64,000 nucleotides of DNA from Inhella crocodyli (GTDB taxonomy: Bacteria > Pseudomonadota > Gammaproteobacteria > Burkholderiales > Burkholderiaceae_C), in NCBI RefSeq assembly GCF_004004565.1, contig NZ_SACM01000002.1, positions 310,001-374,000 of the forward strand, read 5' to 3'. The notes under the pieces are model-generated. The model was not told the origin of the DNA, did not search any database, and worked only from the letters and a program-made list of their open reading frames with translations. Positions 7,130 to 15,381 of this stretch are shown one piece after another (position 1 is the stretch's first letter; the number at the start of each line of letters is the position of its first letter). The position numbers and the translations under genes were made by a program.

Positions 7130-7981
7130 ATGTTTGCTTACCGTCACGCCTTCCACGCCGGCAACCACGCCGACGTACTCAAGCACCTGGTCCTCGTTCA
7201 ACTGCTCCAGCACCTGGGGCAGAAGGACAAGGGCTTTCGCGTCATCGACACGCACGCCGGGGCCGGGGCCTACTCCTTGCGCACCGAAGCGGCCAACAAA
7301 AAGCTCGAGTGGTTGGACGGCATCGGCCGCCTGTGGGAAAGGACCGACCTGCCACCGGGTGTGGCGGCTTACCTGGACCAGGTCGAGGTCTTCAACGGCC
7401 CCGGGGTGCTAAAGAACGTGCCGGGCTCGCCGTCGCTGATCCGGCAAATGCTGCGACCGCAGGACGAGTTGCACGCGTTCGAGATGCACCCCACCGACCT
7501 GCGAGCGCTTGAAAAGCTCATGGCCGGTACCAAAGGGGTGAAGGTGCACCTGAGCGACGGCTTTGCTGGACTCAACGCGCTGCTGCCGCCGCCCACGCGC
7601 CGCGGTCTGGTGCTGATCGACCCGCCCTACGAGATGAAAACCGACTACGGTCGGGTTCTGAGCACCGTGCGCGAGGCGCTGGCCAAGTTCCCCGACGCGG
7701 TCATTGCGGTCTGGATTCCCCAGGTTCAGCTCTTGGACGCCCAACAACTGCCGCAGCGATTGCGCAACGCGGTCAAGGGCGTGGCCAAGAAGGGCTGGCT
7801 GGACGCTTCCTTGAGCGTGGTCGCCCCGCAAGACGGCGGCTTTGGCCTGTTGGGCAGCCACATGTTCGTGGCCAACCCGCCGCACACCTTGCACACCTTG
7901 TTGGCCACCGAATTGGCCTGGTTGGCCGAGGTGCTCGGGCAACACCCGGGCGCCAAGGGCCAGTTGTCAGCGGGGAGTTGA
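7130..7981 (+). CDS. rlmJ: 23S rRNA (adenine(2030)-N6)-methyltransferase RlmJ
   Basis: The 283-residue protein matches RlmJ along its length. The N terminus FAYRHAFHAGNHADVLKH is characteristic, the SAM-binding glycine loop is DTHAGAGAY (about 40-48), and the amino-methyltransferase catalytic motif DPPY is at 164-167. The enzyme methylates N6 of A2030 in 23S rRNA during ribosome assembly and acts in the cytoplasm. It starts 9 bases after the phosphofructokinase gene, suggesting co-transcription, and its last 15 bases overlap the convergent lipoprotein gene. Confidence 0.95.
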   Translation: MFAYRHAFHAGNHADVLKHLVLVQLLQHLGQKDKGFRVIDTHAGAGAYSLRTEAANKKLEWLDGIGRLWERTDLPPGVAAYLDQVEVFNGPGVLKNVPGSPSLIRQMLRPQDELHAFEMHPTDLRALEKLMAGTKGVKVHLSDGFAGLNALLPPPTRRGLVLIDPPYEMKTDYGRVLSTVREALAKFPDAVIAVWIPQVQLLDAQQLPQRLRNAVKGVAKKGWLDASLSVVAPQDGGFGLLGSHMFVANPPHTLHTLLATELAWLAEVLGQHPGAKGQLSAGS

Positions 7982-8479
7982 GCCCTCGGGCTCGTTCGCG
8001 CCGCGGGTGGCCGAAGGCGGCACCGGCGGCAGCGCCCGGCTGACGCGCGCACTGCGCCCTTGGCTGATGATCATCACGGCGTCCCCGGGGCGGAAGTCTT
8101 CCTGGCCTTGGGCTTGCACCACGGCCACCCGCTCGCCGTTGCGCAACTGGATGATCATTTCCAGGGCGTCGGCGCGGCCGGCATCGCGCTCGACCGCGTG
8201 CCCGATCACGCCTCCGAGCACGGCGCCCAAGAAGGCAAACACCGGCGCCTCGCGCTGACCGCCCACGTGGCTGCCCGCCACCGCGCCGCCCACCATGCCC
8301 AGGGCGCCGCCCACCCCGCTGTCGCGGCCTTCCAGCCGCACGCTGCGCACGCTGACCACGGTGCCCTCTTGCACCTGCGCCAGGCGTTGGCTGTCGGCGC
8401 GGTGGCGGACGTTCGGGTCGTGCGTCGCGCAGCCGACCAGGCCGGCGGCCACCACGGTGGCGAGGAGAAGCTTGTGCAT
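7967..8479 (-). CDS. SlyB-like glycine-zipper outer-membrane lipoprotein
   Basis: A 170-residue lipoprotein. The signal peptide ends in the lipobox LVGC (Cys about 17). Residues about 55-95 form two glycine-zipper membrane segments (GVGGALGMVGGAVAGSHVGG and FLGAVLGGVIGHAVE), the 2TM glycine-zipper layout seen in SlyB/Pal-associated lipoproteins; a small beta-rich C-terminal domain (MIIQLRNGERVAVVQ, FRPGDAVMII) follows, also typical. Members sit in the outer membrane and support envelope integrity. The gene converges on rlmJ with a 15-base overlap of the 3' ends. Confidence 0.88.
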   Translation of the reverse strand: MHKLLLATVVAAGLVGCATHDPNVRHRADSQRLAQVQEGTVVSVRSVRLEGRDSGVGGALGMVGGAVAGSHVGGQREAPVFAFLGAVLGGVIGHAVERDAGRADALEMIIQLRNGERVAVVQAQGQEDFRPGDAVMIISQGRSARVSRALPPVPPSATRGANEPEGSTPR

Positions 8480-8501
8480 GGCGAACCTTTCAGGCGATCA
8501 G

Positions 8502-8530
8502 CCCGGGCAACGCGGCACCTCGCGCCCGGG
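8502..8530 (-). terminator. Possible factor-independent hairpin after the HNH gene
   Basis: CCCGGGC (8502-8508) pairs with GCCCGGG (8524-8530), with an inner GCG/CGC pair. It lies just 3' of the HNH endonuclease gene on the reverse strand. No T-run follows, so termination efficiency is doubtful. Confidence 0.35.
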
Positions 8531-8539
8531 TTGACCCGA

Positions 8540-9169
8540 TCAGGTTCGCAGGCGGCTGTTGCGCGGCACGCTGGCCAGCAGGAATTCCATTTGGTCGGCC
8601 AGGATGCGGCGGCCGCGCAAGATCATGTCCTCGTGCAAGCTGGGCACGTAGGGCAGGTAGGCCAAGTCCATGCCCATTTCGTGGCACAGGCGGTTGCCCT
8701 TGTGGGCGTTGCAACTGCGGCAGGCGGTGATGCAGTTCATCCAGCTGTCGGCCCCGCCCCGGGACGTGGGCACGATGTGCTCGCGCGTCAGGTCGTCCTC
8801 GCCGAAGGCCTTGGCGCAGTAGGCGCACACGTGCCGGTCGCGGGCGAAAAGCTTGGGGTTGGTCAGCGCCGGTGCCTGCCGCCAGGCGCGCGTGGGGATG
8901 GCGCCGCGGGCGGCCACGATGGGGTGCACCTCGATGACGGACTGCCGCCCCGTGACGCGCTGGATGCCGCCCCGGAGGACGGCGCACGGCTCACCGAGGG
9001 TCCACGCGATGGCGTCGCAGGCCACCATCACCGCCGCTTCTTTGGCGCTGATCCAAGCCTGAGGCCGGCCGGAAATGTCGAGCTGCAGCACGTCCAAGGG
9101 GGAGCCCTCCTTGAGGTCCGAGCTTAAACCTTCCCCGGTGACGTCCTCGTGAAGCGTGGGGGATTGCAC
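8540..9169 (-). CDS. HNH endonuclease family protein
   Basis: The 209-residue protein has an HNH nuclease domain in its C-terminal half: CAYC...REHIVPTSRGG...NCITACRSCNAHKGNR, i.e. two CxxC zinc pairs flanking the His-Asn-His/Lys motif. The N-terminal half (VLQLDISGRPQAWIS, VHPIVAARGAIPTR) is typical of the chromosomal HNH proteins found singly in Proteobacteria, not of restriction systems. No methylase or toxin partner is adjacent, so a housekeeping DNA role is more likely than defence. The start at 9169 is the longest plausible; conservation would be expected from about residue 25. Confidence 0.88.
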   Translation of the reverse strand: MQSPTLHEDVTGEGLSSDLKEGSPLDVLQLDISGRPQAWISAKEAAVMVACDAIAWTLGEPCAVLRGGIQRVTGRQSVIEVHPIVAARGAIPTRAWRQAPALTNPKLFARDRHVCAYCAKAFGEDDLTREHIVPTSRGGADSWMNCITACRSCNAHKGNRLCHEMGMDLAYLPYVPSLHEDMILRGRRILADQMEFLLASVPRNSRLRT

Positions 9170-9209
9170 GGAAAAGCAGCGCTTCGGGGGCTTACCCGTA
9201 GTGGGTTTA

Positions 9210-9219
9210 GAAGCGCTTC
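9210..9219. promoter_or_regulatory. 10-bp palindrome in the HNH/TetR divergent region
   Basis: GAAGCGCTTC at 9210-9219 is a perfect palindrome, and its core AGCGCTTC recurs at 9178-9185. The 149-bp region 9170-9318 must hold the promoters of both divergent genes. Function unknown. Confidence 0.25.
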
Positions 9220-9275
9220 CCTACGCATCGCAGGGATTTGGGCTTGCCGTGGCGGTCGAATGCGGCGAAAAATAG

Positions 9276-9289
9276 AACGACCGTTCGTT
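9276..9289 (+). promoter_or_regulatory. TetR-type operator
   Basis: AACGA-CCGT-TCGTT (9276-9289) is an inverted repeat of the AACGnnCGTT type that TetR regulators of this class bind. It lies 29 bases before the TetR start codon, consistent with autoregulation and control of the downstream beta-oxidation genes. Confidence 0.65.
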
Positions 9290-9318
9290 TTATTTCGACT
9301 TCCTGACACGCCCCCGCC

Positions 9319-10059
9319 ATGGCCCGCTCTCCCGCCCTCGCCCCCGCCCTCGCCGCGCCCCGCGCGGCCGGGGGACGTGCGCCGGCCAAGTCGGCCCTTC
9401 AAAAGGGCCAGCTGACGCGGGCCACCATCTTGGAAGCGGCCCTGGCCCAGGCCTCGCACATGGGCTTGGAAGGCCTGTCCATCGGCGCCCTGGCCGACCA
9501 GACCGGCATGAGCAAGTCGGGCGTGTTCGCCCACTTCGGGTCCCGAGAAGAGCTGCAGATCGCTGTGGTGGCCGAGTACCACCGCCGCTTCGAGGAAGAG
9601 GTGTTCTTCTCGGCCCTGCGCGAGCCCCGCGGCCTACCCCGATTGCGCGCCCTGTTCGAGCACTGGGTCCGCCAAGTGGCCGTGGAGCTGGAGAGCGGCT
9701 GCATCTACATCAGCGGCGCCGTCGAGTTCGACGACCGCCCAGGCCCCGTGCGGGACGCCTTGGTGACCATGGTCAAGGCCTGGCACGCGGCGCTTCACAA
9801 GGCCATCCGCCTGGCCGTGGACGAGGGTCACCTGCGGGCCGACGCCCCCATCGACCAGGTGCTGTTCGAACTGCACGGCCTGATCCTGTCCTTGCACCAC
9901 GACGCGCGCTTCCTGCGCAGCGCCGGGGCGCTGGAGCACGCGCGGCGCGGCTTCGACCGCGTCGTGGCCCCCGACCTGACCCCGGCCGGCCGCGAGGCCG
10001 AGCAGGCCCCCAAGGCGCGCAAGCCCCGGGCCACCCGTTCGGGCCCAACGGCCCGTTGA
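9319..10059 (+). CDS. TetR/AcrR-family repressor, probable fatty-acid degradation regulator
   Basis: A 246-residue regulator. After a disordered Ala/Pro/Arg N-terminus (about 30 residues), the TetR helix-turn-helix domain spans about 33-80 (TILEAALAQAS, LSIGALADQTGMSKSGVFAHFGSREEL). The C-terminal ligand domain (about 90-205) contains the FDDRPGPVR segment seen in regulators of acyl-CoA genes; a basic, Pro-rich tail follows. Family members release DNA on binding acyl-CoA or related ligands. It is the first gene of a run of beta-oxidation genes starting 43 bases downstream, and a palindromic operator precedes it. Ligand inferred from context only. Confidence 0.88.
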   Translation: MARSPALAPALAAPRAAGGRAPAKSALQKGQLTRATILEAALAQASHMGLEGLSIGALADQTGMSKSGVFAHFGSREELQIAVVAEYHRRFEEEVFFSALREPRGLPRLRALFEHWVRQVAVELESGCIYISGAVEFDDRPGPVRDALVTMVKAWHAALHKAIRLAVDEGHLRADAPIDQVLFELHGLILSLHHDARFLRSAGALEHARRGFDRVVAPDLTPAGREAEQAPKARKPRATRSGPTAR

Positions 10060-10102
10060 TCGTTTCTTTCCCGCTGTACCCCCCCGTTCCAAGGAGACCT
10101 CG

Positions 10103-11893
10103 ATGCCCACGTACAACCCGCCGCTCCGCGACATGCAGTTCGTGCTGCACGAGCTCTTCAACGTCGTCGACGAGCTGAAGATGCTGCCCGCCCACCAGGA
10201 CATCGACGCCGACACGATCAACGCCGTGTTGGAAGAGGGCGGCAAGTTCTGCTCGCAGGTCATCGCCCCGCTGAACCTCAGCGGCGACAGCGAAGGCTGC
10301 CAACTGAACCGTGACACCCACGAGGTGCAAACGCCCAAGGGCTTCAAGGAGGCCTACCAGCAGTACGTGGAAGGCGGCTGGCCCGCGCTGAGCTGCGACC
10401 CGGCCTACGGCGGCCAGGGCCTGCCGTTCACGGTGAACCAGTTCTTCTACGAGATGCTGAACAGCGCCAACCAGGCCTGGACCATGTACCCGGGCCTGAG
10501 CCACGGCGCCTACGAGTGCCTGCACGCCCACGGCACCGACGATCAGAAGAAGCTCTACCTGCCCAAGCTGACGACCGGCGAGTGGACCGGCACCATGTGC
10601 CTGACCGAGCCGCACTGCGGCACCGACTTGGGCATGCTGCGCACCAAGGCCGAGCCCCAGGCCGACGGCAGCTACAAGATCACGGGCCAGAAGATCTTCA
10701 TCTCGGCCGGCGAGCACGACTTCGTCGAGAACATCGTCCACCTGGTGTTGGCCCGCCTGCCGGACGCCCCGCAGGGCAGCAAGGGCATCTCGCTCTTCAT
10801 CGTGCCCAAGTTCAAGGTCAACGCCGACGGCAGCATCGGCGAGCGCAACGCCATCTTCTGCTCGGGCCTCGAGCACAAGATGGGCATCCACGGCAACAGC
10901 ACCTGCCAGATGACCCTGGACGGCGCCGTGGGCACCCTGGTGGGCCAGCCGCACAAGGGCTTGCAGGCCATGTTCGTGATGATGAACGCCGCGCGCTTGG
11001 GCGTGGGCAACCAGTCCCTGGGCCTGACGGAAGTGGCGTACCAAAACGCCGTGACCTACGCCAAGGACCGCCTGCAAATGCGCGCCTTGAGCGGCCCCAA
11101 GGCCCCGGACAAGCCGGCCGACCCGATCATTCACCACCCCGACGTGCGCAAGATGCTGCTCACGGCCCGCGCCTTTGCCGAAGGTGCGCGCATGCTGCAG
11201 GCCTACACGGTGCTGCAACTGGACAAGGCCTTCTACAGCGACGACGAGGACGAGAAGAAGGACGCCGAGGCCGAGCTGGCCCTGCTGACGCCCATCATCA
11301 AGGCCTTCATCACCGACAACGGCTGGATCGCCACGAGCCACTGCCTGCAGGTGTACGGCGGCCACGGCTACATCCACGAGTGGGGCATGGAGCAGTTCGT
11401 CCGCGACGCGCGCATCAACATGATCTACGAAGGCACGAACACCGTGCAGTCGCTGGACCTGTTGGGGCGCAAGGTGCTGCAGAACAACGGTGCCACCCTG
11501 AAGAAGTTCGGCAAGAAGATCGCCGAATTCATCGAAGAGGAAGGCACCAACGAGGCCATGCAAGAGTTCGTGAACCCGTTGGCCGACATCGGCGACAAGG
11601 TCACGAAGTTGACGCAGGAAATCGGCATGAAGGCCTTTGCCAACCCCGACGAAGTCGGTGCGGCGGCCGTCGACTACCTGCGCGTGGTCGGCCACCTGAC
11701 CTTCGCGTACTTTTTCGCACGCGCCGCCAAGATCGCACTGGCCCAAGAGGCTTCCGGCGACCCGTTCTACCGTGCCAAACTGGCCACGGCTCGCTTCTAC
11801 TTTGCCAAGTTGCTGCCCGAGACGGCCACGCTGATCCGCACCGCGCGTGCCGGCCTCAAGCCGCTGATGGAGATGGACGAAGCCTTGTTCTGA
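10103..11893 (+). CDS. Acyl-CoA dehydrogenase (long type with extra C-terminal domain)
   Basis: The 596-residue flavoenzyme catalyses the first step of beta-oxidation, alpha,beta-dehydrogenation of acyl-CoA. The central and C-terminal folds show CLTEPHCGTDLG (FAD/substrate loop), KIFISAGEHD, and the signature YGGHGYIHEWGMEQFVRDARINMIYEGTN region near residues 420-450. Length near 600 and the alpha-helical C-terminal extension (about 460-596) place it in the long class used for medium/long acyl chains in Burkholderiales and Pseudomonas, rather than the 380-residue short-chain class. Ribosome site AAGGAG is eight bases before the ATG. It is followed by DUF2147 and fadB-type genes. Confidence 0.95.
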   Translation: MPTYNPPLRDMQFVLHELFNVVDELKMLPAHQDIDADTINAVLEEGGKFCSQVIAPLNLSGDSEGCQLNRDTHEVQTPKGFKEAYQQYVEGGWPALSCDPAYGGQGLPFTVNQFFYEMLNSANQAWTMYPGLSHGAYECLHAHGTDDQKKLYLPKLTTGEWTGTMCLTEPHCGTDLGMLRTKAEPQADGSYKITGQKIFISAGEHDFVENIVHLVLARLPDAPQGSKGISLFIVPKFKVNADGSIGERNAIFCSGLEHKMGIHGNSTCQMTLDGAVGTLVGQPHKGLQAMFVMMNAARLGVGNQSLGLTEVAYQNAVTYAKDRLQMRALSGPKAPDKPADPIIHHPDVRKMLLTARAFAEGARMLQAYTVLQLDKAFYSDDEDEKKDAEAELALLTPIIKAFITDNGWIATSHCLQVYGGHGYIHEWGMEQFVRDARINMIYEGTNTVQSLDLLGRKVLQNNGATLKKFGKKIAEFIEEEGTNEAMQEFVNPLADIGDKVTKLTQEIGMKAFANPDEVGAAAVDYLRVVGHLTFAYFFARAAKIALAQEASGDPFYRAKLATARFYFAKLLPETATLIRTARAGLKPLMEMDEALF

Positions 11894-11939
11894 CCCCCTC
11901 AATCGCCCCGCCAGCCGGGGCCCGCCACCAGGAGATGCC

Positions 11940-12374
11940 ATGAAATCGTTGATCGCTGCAGCAGTGCTGGGTTGGGTTGCCACCGTCGCTCAGGCGCAGA
12001 TGGTGCCCACGGGTTTGTGGAGGACCATCGACGACGAGACCAAGCAGCCCAAAGCCTTGGTCCGCATCTCCGAGTCGGGTGGGGTGGTCACCGGCAAGAT
12101 CGAAAAGCTGTTCGACGCGGCCAAGCAAGACTCGGTGTGCGACCTGTGCACCGACGACCGCAAGAACCAGAAGGTCGTGGGCCTCACCATCATTCGCAAT
12201 GTCAAACAAGACAGCGATGACAAGGGCCTGTGGGGCGGCGGCGAGATCCTCGACGCCGCGAAGGGCAAGACCTACAAAACCCGCCTCAAGCCCGTTGAGG
12301 GCGGCAAGAAGATGGAAGTGCGCGGTTACATCGGCTTCTTCTATCGCACCCAAGTCTGGGAGCGCGTCGAGTAA
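11940..12374 (+). CDS. DUF2147 periplasmic protein
   Basis: A 144-residue protein with a signal peptide (cleavage after AQAQ near residue 20) and a DUF2147 domain: TGLWRTIDDETKQPKALVRI near the start and GKIEKLF, then a Cys pair (CDLC), then KTYKTRLKPVEGGKKMEVRGYIGFF. DUF2147 proteins are small exported beta-barrel-like proteins often found beside fatty-acid or lipid genes; their function is not established. Strong ribosome site AGGAG seven bases before the ATG. Confidence 0.9.
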   Translation: MKSLIAAAVLGWVATVAQAQMVPTGLWRTIDDETKQPKALVRISESGGVVTGKIEKLFDAAKQDSVCDLCTDDRKNQKVVGLTIIRNVKQDSDDKGLWGGGEILDAAKGKTYKTRLKPVEGGKKMEVRGYIGFFYRTQVWERVE

Positions 12375-12387
12375 CGCGCCCCTCCCT

Positions 12388-12421
12388 CAAGCCCGGCGAT
12401 CCGACACAGCCGCCGGGCTTG
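12388..12421 (+). other. Stem-loop between DUF2147 and the fadB-like gene
   Basis: CAAGCCCGGCG (12388-12398) and CGCCGGGCTTG (12411-12421) form a perfect 11-bp stem with a 12-base loop. No T-run follows, and the next gene starts 26 bases later, so it may attenuate or process the polycistronic transcript rather than end it. Confidence 0.6.
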
Positions 12422-12446
12422 ATCACCCTCCGTTAGGAGCATTCCC

Positions 12447-14843
12447 GTGAGTCGATTCCAAGTTCGCAAAGTGGCCGTGCTCGGCGCCGGCGTGATGGGG
12501 GCGCAGATCGCTGCGCACCTGGTCAACGTCAAGGTGCCCGTGGTGTTGTTCGACCTGCCGGCCAAAGAAGGCCCGAAGAACGGCATCGTGACCAAGGCCG
12601 TCGAAGGCCTCAAGAAGCTCAAGCCCTCGCCCCTGGGCGACGCTGCCGAAGCCGCGCTGATCCAGCAGGCCAACTACGAAGAGCACCTCGAGCTGCTCAA
12701 GGGCTGCGACCTGATCATCGAGGCCATCGCCGAGCGCATGGACTGGAAGCTCGACCTGTACACCAAGATCGCCCCGTACGTGGCCGAGCACGCCATCGTG
12801 GCGTCCAACACCTCGGGCTTGAGCATCACCAAGCTGAGTGAGGTGCTGCCGGAGTCGATCAAGCCGCGCTTCTGCGGCATCCACTTCTTCAACCCGCCGC
12901 GCTACATGTACCTGGTGGAGTTGATCAACACGCCGACCACGCGTCCGGAAGTGATCGATCAGCTGGAGGCCTTCGTCACCACCAGCGTGGGCAAGGGCGT
13001 CGTGCGCGCCAAGGACACGCCGAACTTCGTCGCCAACCGCGTTGGCATCGCCGGCATGATGGCCACCATGATCGAGGCCGAGAAGTTCGGCCTGACCGTG
13101 GACGTCGTCGACGACCTGACCGGCAAGAAGCTGGGACGCGCCAGCTCGGGCACCTTCCGCACCGCCGACGTGGTGGGCCTGGACACCATGGCCCACGTCG
13201 TCAAGACGATGCAGGACAACCTGAAGGACGACCCGTTCTACAGCACCTACGCCACGCCCAAGGTGCTGGCCGGTCTGATCGAGAAGGGCGCGCTGGGCCA
13301 GAAGGCCGGCGGCGGCTTCTACAAAAAGGTGGGCAAGGAGATCCAGCGCCTGGACTTCGCCACCGGCGAGTACGTGGCCGGCGGCAAGAAGGCCGACGAC
13401 ATCGTGGCCCGCATGCTCAAAAAGCCCGCGGCCGACCGCATCAAGCTGCTGCGTGAATCGAGCAACCCCCAGGCCCAGTTCCTGTGGAGCATCCTGCGCG
13501 ACTCGTTCCACTACGTGGCCGTGCACCTGGCCGACATCGCCGACACCGCGCGCGAGATCGACTTCGCCATGCGCTGGGGCTTCGGCAGCAGCCAGGGCCC
13601 GTTCGAGCTGTGGCAATCGGCCGGCTGGACCCAAGTGGCCCAATGGATCGCCGACGACATCGCCGCGGGCAAGACCTTGAGCAGCGCTCCGCTGCCCGCG
13701 TGGGTGACCGAAGGCCCCGTGGCCGCGGCCGGTGGCGTGCACACGCCCGAAGGCTCGTGGAGCGCCGCCGAGGGCAAGTTCAAGCCCCGCGCCAAGCTGC
13801 CGGTGTACGCACGCCAACCCTTCCCCGAGTCCCTGGTGGGCGAGGGCGCGGCCGACCCGCTCAAGAGCGGCACCGAGCTGTTCAAGAACGACGAGATCCG
13901 CGTCTGGACGCTGGATGGCGAGGTGGTCATCGCCTCCATCACCGCCAAGCTGCACCTGATCAGCCCCCTGGTGACCGAAGGCCTGATCAAGGCCGTCGAG
14001 ATCGCTGAAGCCGATTACAAGGGCCTCGTGGTGTGGAGCCCGGACGACGTGTTCAGCGCCGGCGCCAACCTCGAAAGCCTGATGCCCGTCTTCATGAAGA
14101 TGGGCAGCAAGGGCATCGCGCCGGAAGAGAAGAAGCTGCAGGACGCGATGCTGCGCATCCGTTACGCCAACGTGCCGGTCGTGGCGGCCATGCGCGGCCT
14201 GGCCCTGGGCGGCGGCTGCGAGCTGGCCATCCACTGCGCCCGCCGCGTGGCGCACGTCGAAAGCTACGTGGGCCTGGTCGAAGTTGGCGTGGGCCTGGTG
14301 CCCGGCGCGGGCGGCCTGACCTACATCGCCCGCCGTGCCGCTGAAATGGCCGCGGCCGGCAATTCCGGTGCCGACGTCTTCACCTTCTTGAAGGACGGCT
14401 TCCTGAGCGCGGCCACCGCCAAGGTCGCCACCAGCGCCCACGAGGCCAAAAAGCTCGGCTACCTGCTCGAGAGCGACGTCATCGTCCCGAACAAGGACGA
14501 GCTCTTGCACGTGGCCACGGCCACCGCCAAGGGCATGGCCGAAGCCGGCTACCGCCCGCCGCACAAGGCCGTGTTCCCCGTGGCTGGCCGCAGCGGCATT
14601 GCCAGCATCAAGGGCCAAGTGGCCAACATGCGCGACGGCGGTTTCGTCAGCGCCCACGACTACCACCTGGCGGCCGCGATCGCCGACGTGGTGTGCGGGG
14701 GCGAGGTCGAAGCCGGCTCCTTGGTCACCGAGGAGTACCTGATGGCGCTGGAGCGCAAGCACTTCTGCTCGCTGCTCGACAACCCCAAGACCCAAGAACG
14801 GATCATGGGCATGTTGCAGACCGGCAAGCCGGTTCGCAACTGA
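12447..14843 (+). CDS. Bifunctional 3-hydroxyacyl-CoA dehydrogenase / enoyl-CoA hydratase (FadN-like)
   Basis: The 798-residue enzyme carries two beta-oxidation activities. The N-terminal half (about 1-400) is an NAD-dependent 3-hydroxyacyl-CoA dehydrogenase: VLGAGVMGAQIA nucleotide loop at 12-23 and the catalytic-His segment GIHFFNPPRYMYLVE. The C-terminal half (about 480-760) is a crotonase fold: SAGANLES, RGLALGGGCELA and EVGVGLVPGAGG. Dehydrogenase first and hydratase second is the order of FadN, the reverse of E. coli FadB. Start is GTG at 12447, set by TTAGGAGC upstream and the conserved N terminus; no in-frame ATG is near. It lies between the acyl-CoA dehydrogenase and thiolase genes, completing the cycle. 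Confidence 0.95.
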   Translation: MSRFQVRKVAVLGAGVMGAQIAAHLVNVKVPVVLFDLPAKEGPKNGIVTKAVEGLKKLKPSPLGDAAEAALIQQANYEEHLELLKGCDLIIEAIAERMDWKLDLYTKIAPYVAEHAIVASNTSGLSITKLSEVLPESIKPRFCGIHFFNPPRYMYLVELINTPTTRPEVIDQLEAFVTTSVGKGVVRAKDTPNFVANRVGIAGMMATMIEAEKFGLTVDVVDDLTGKKLGRASSGTFRTADVVGLDTMAHVVKTMQDNLKDDPFYSTYATPKVLAGLIEKGALGQKAGGGFYKKVGKEIQRLDFATGEYVAGGKKADDIVARMLKKPAADRIKLLRESSNPQAQFLWSILRDSFHYVAVHLADIADTAREIDFAMRWGFGSSQGPFELWQSAGWTQVAQWIADDIAAGKTLSSAPLPAWVTEGPVAAAGGVHTPEGSWSAAEGKFKPRAKLPVYARQPFPESLVGEGAADPLKSGTELFKNDEIRVWTLDGEVVIASITAKLHLISPLVTEGLIKAVEIAEADYKGLVVWSPDDVFSAGANLESLMPVFMKMGSKGIAPEEKKLQDAMLRIRYANVPVVAAMRGLALGGGCELAIHCARRVAHVESYVGLVEVGVGLVPGAGGLTYIARRAAEMAAAGNSGADVFTFLKDGFLSAATAKVATSAHEAKKLGYLLESDVIVPNKDELLHVATATAKGMAEAGYRPPHKAVFPVAGRSGIASIKGQVANMRDGGFVSAHDYHLAAAIADVVCGGEVEAGSLVTEEYLMALERKHFCSLLDNPKTQERIMGMLQTGKPVRN

Positions 14844-14862
14844 GGCTTCGGATCCCCCGGTC

Positions 14863-15381
14863 ATGGCCAACCCCAACCGCCTGCAGCGCACCCTGGGCAA
14901 GCTCGACGGCTTGCCCGGACCGCTGCGCCGCGCGGCGCGCAACCTCGCGTTGCGCCGTGCCGTGCCCTTCACGGGCACGGCCGGGCTGGACTTCGTGGCG
15001 CTCACCCCCGAGCGCAGCGAGATCCACATCGCCAACCGCGGCAAGGTGCAGAACCACATCGGCGGCGTTCACGCTGCCGCCATGGGCCTGCTGGCGGAAA
15101 CGGCCACCGGCATGGTCGTCGGCATGAACGTGCGCGACGACTGCCTGCCCCTGTGCAAGACGATGAAGGTGGCGTTCAAGAAGCGCGCCACCGGGGCCCT
15201 GACGGCCCAAGCCCACCTGACGGACGACCAGCGGCACCTGCTGGCCACGCAGACCAAGGGCGAAGTCATCGTGGCCGTGACCGTGACCGACGAAGCCGGC
15301 GTGCAGCCGATCGAATGTGAATTTGTCTGGGCCTGGATCCCGAAGGATCAGAAGCCCGCAAACGGAAGGAATCCATCATGA
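14863..15381 (+). CDS. DUF4442 hot-dog-fold protein (probable thioesterase)
   Basis: A 172-residue protein of the DUF4442 branch of the hot-dog superfamily. Features are the central helix region HIGGVHAAAMGLLAETATG (about 66-84) and the strand CKTMKVAFKKRATGALTAQAHL. Hot-dog proteins of this type hydrolyse acyl-CoA thioesters, which fits release of CoA from beta-oxidation intermediates; activity has not been shown for most members. Its TGA stop overlaps the thiolase start (ATGA), so translation is coupled. Confidence 0.82.
   Translation: MANPNRLQRTLGKLDGLPGPLRRAARNLALRRAVPFTGTAGLDFVALTPERSEIHIANRGKVQNHIGGVHAAAMGLLAETATGMVVGMNVRDDCLPLCKTMKVAFKKRATGALTAQAHLTDDQRHLLATQTKGEVIVAVTVTDEAGVQPIECEFVWAWIPKDQKPANGRNPS

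Noticed and set aside
8525..8550. GAACCTGATC on the reverse strand, resembling the conserved TPP-riboswitch segment
   Set aside because: It arises from the last codons and stop of the HNH gene; the required CTGAGA stem region is absent and the next gene is a glycine-zipper lipoprotein, not a thiamine gene.
8540..9169. HNH nuclease as part of a defence island
   Set aside because: Neighbours are housekeeping genes, no methylase, helicase or toxin partner is present, and the protein matches a common solitary chromosomal HNH family.
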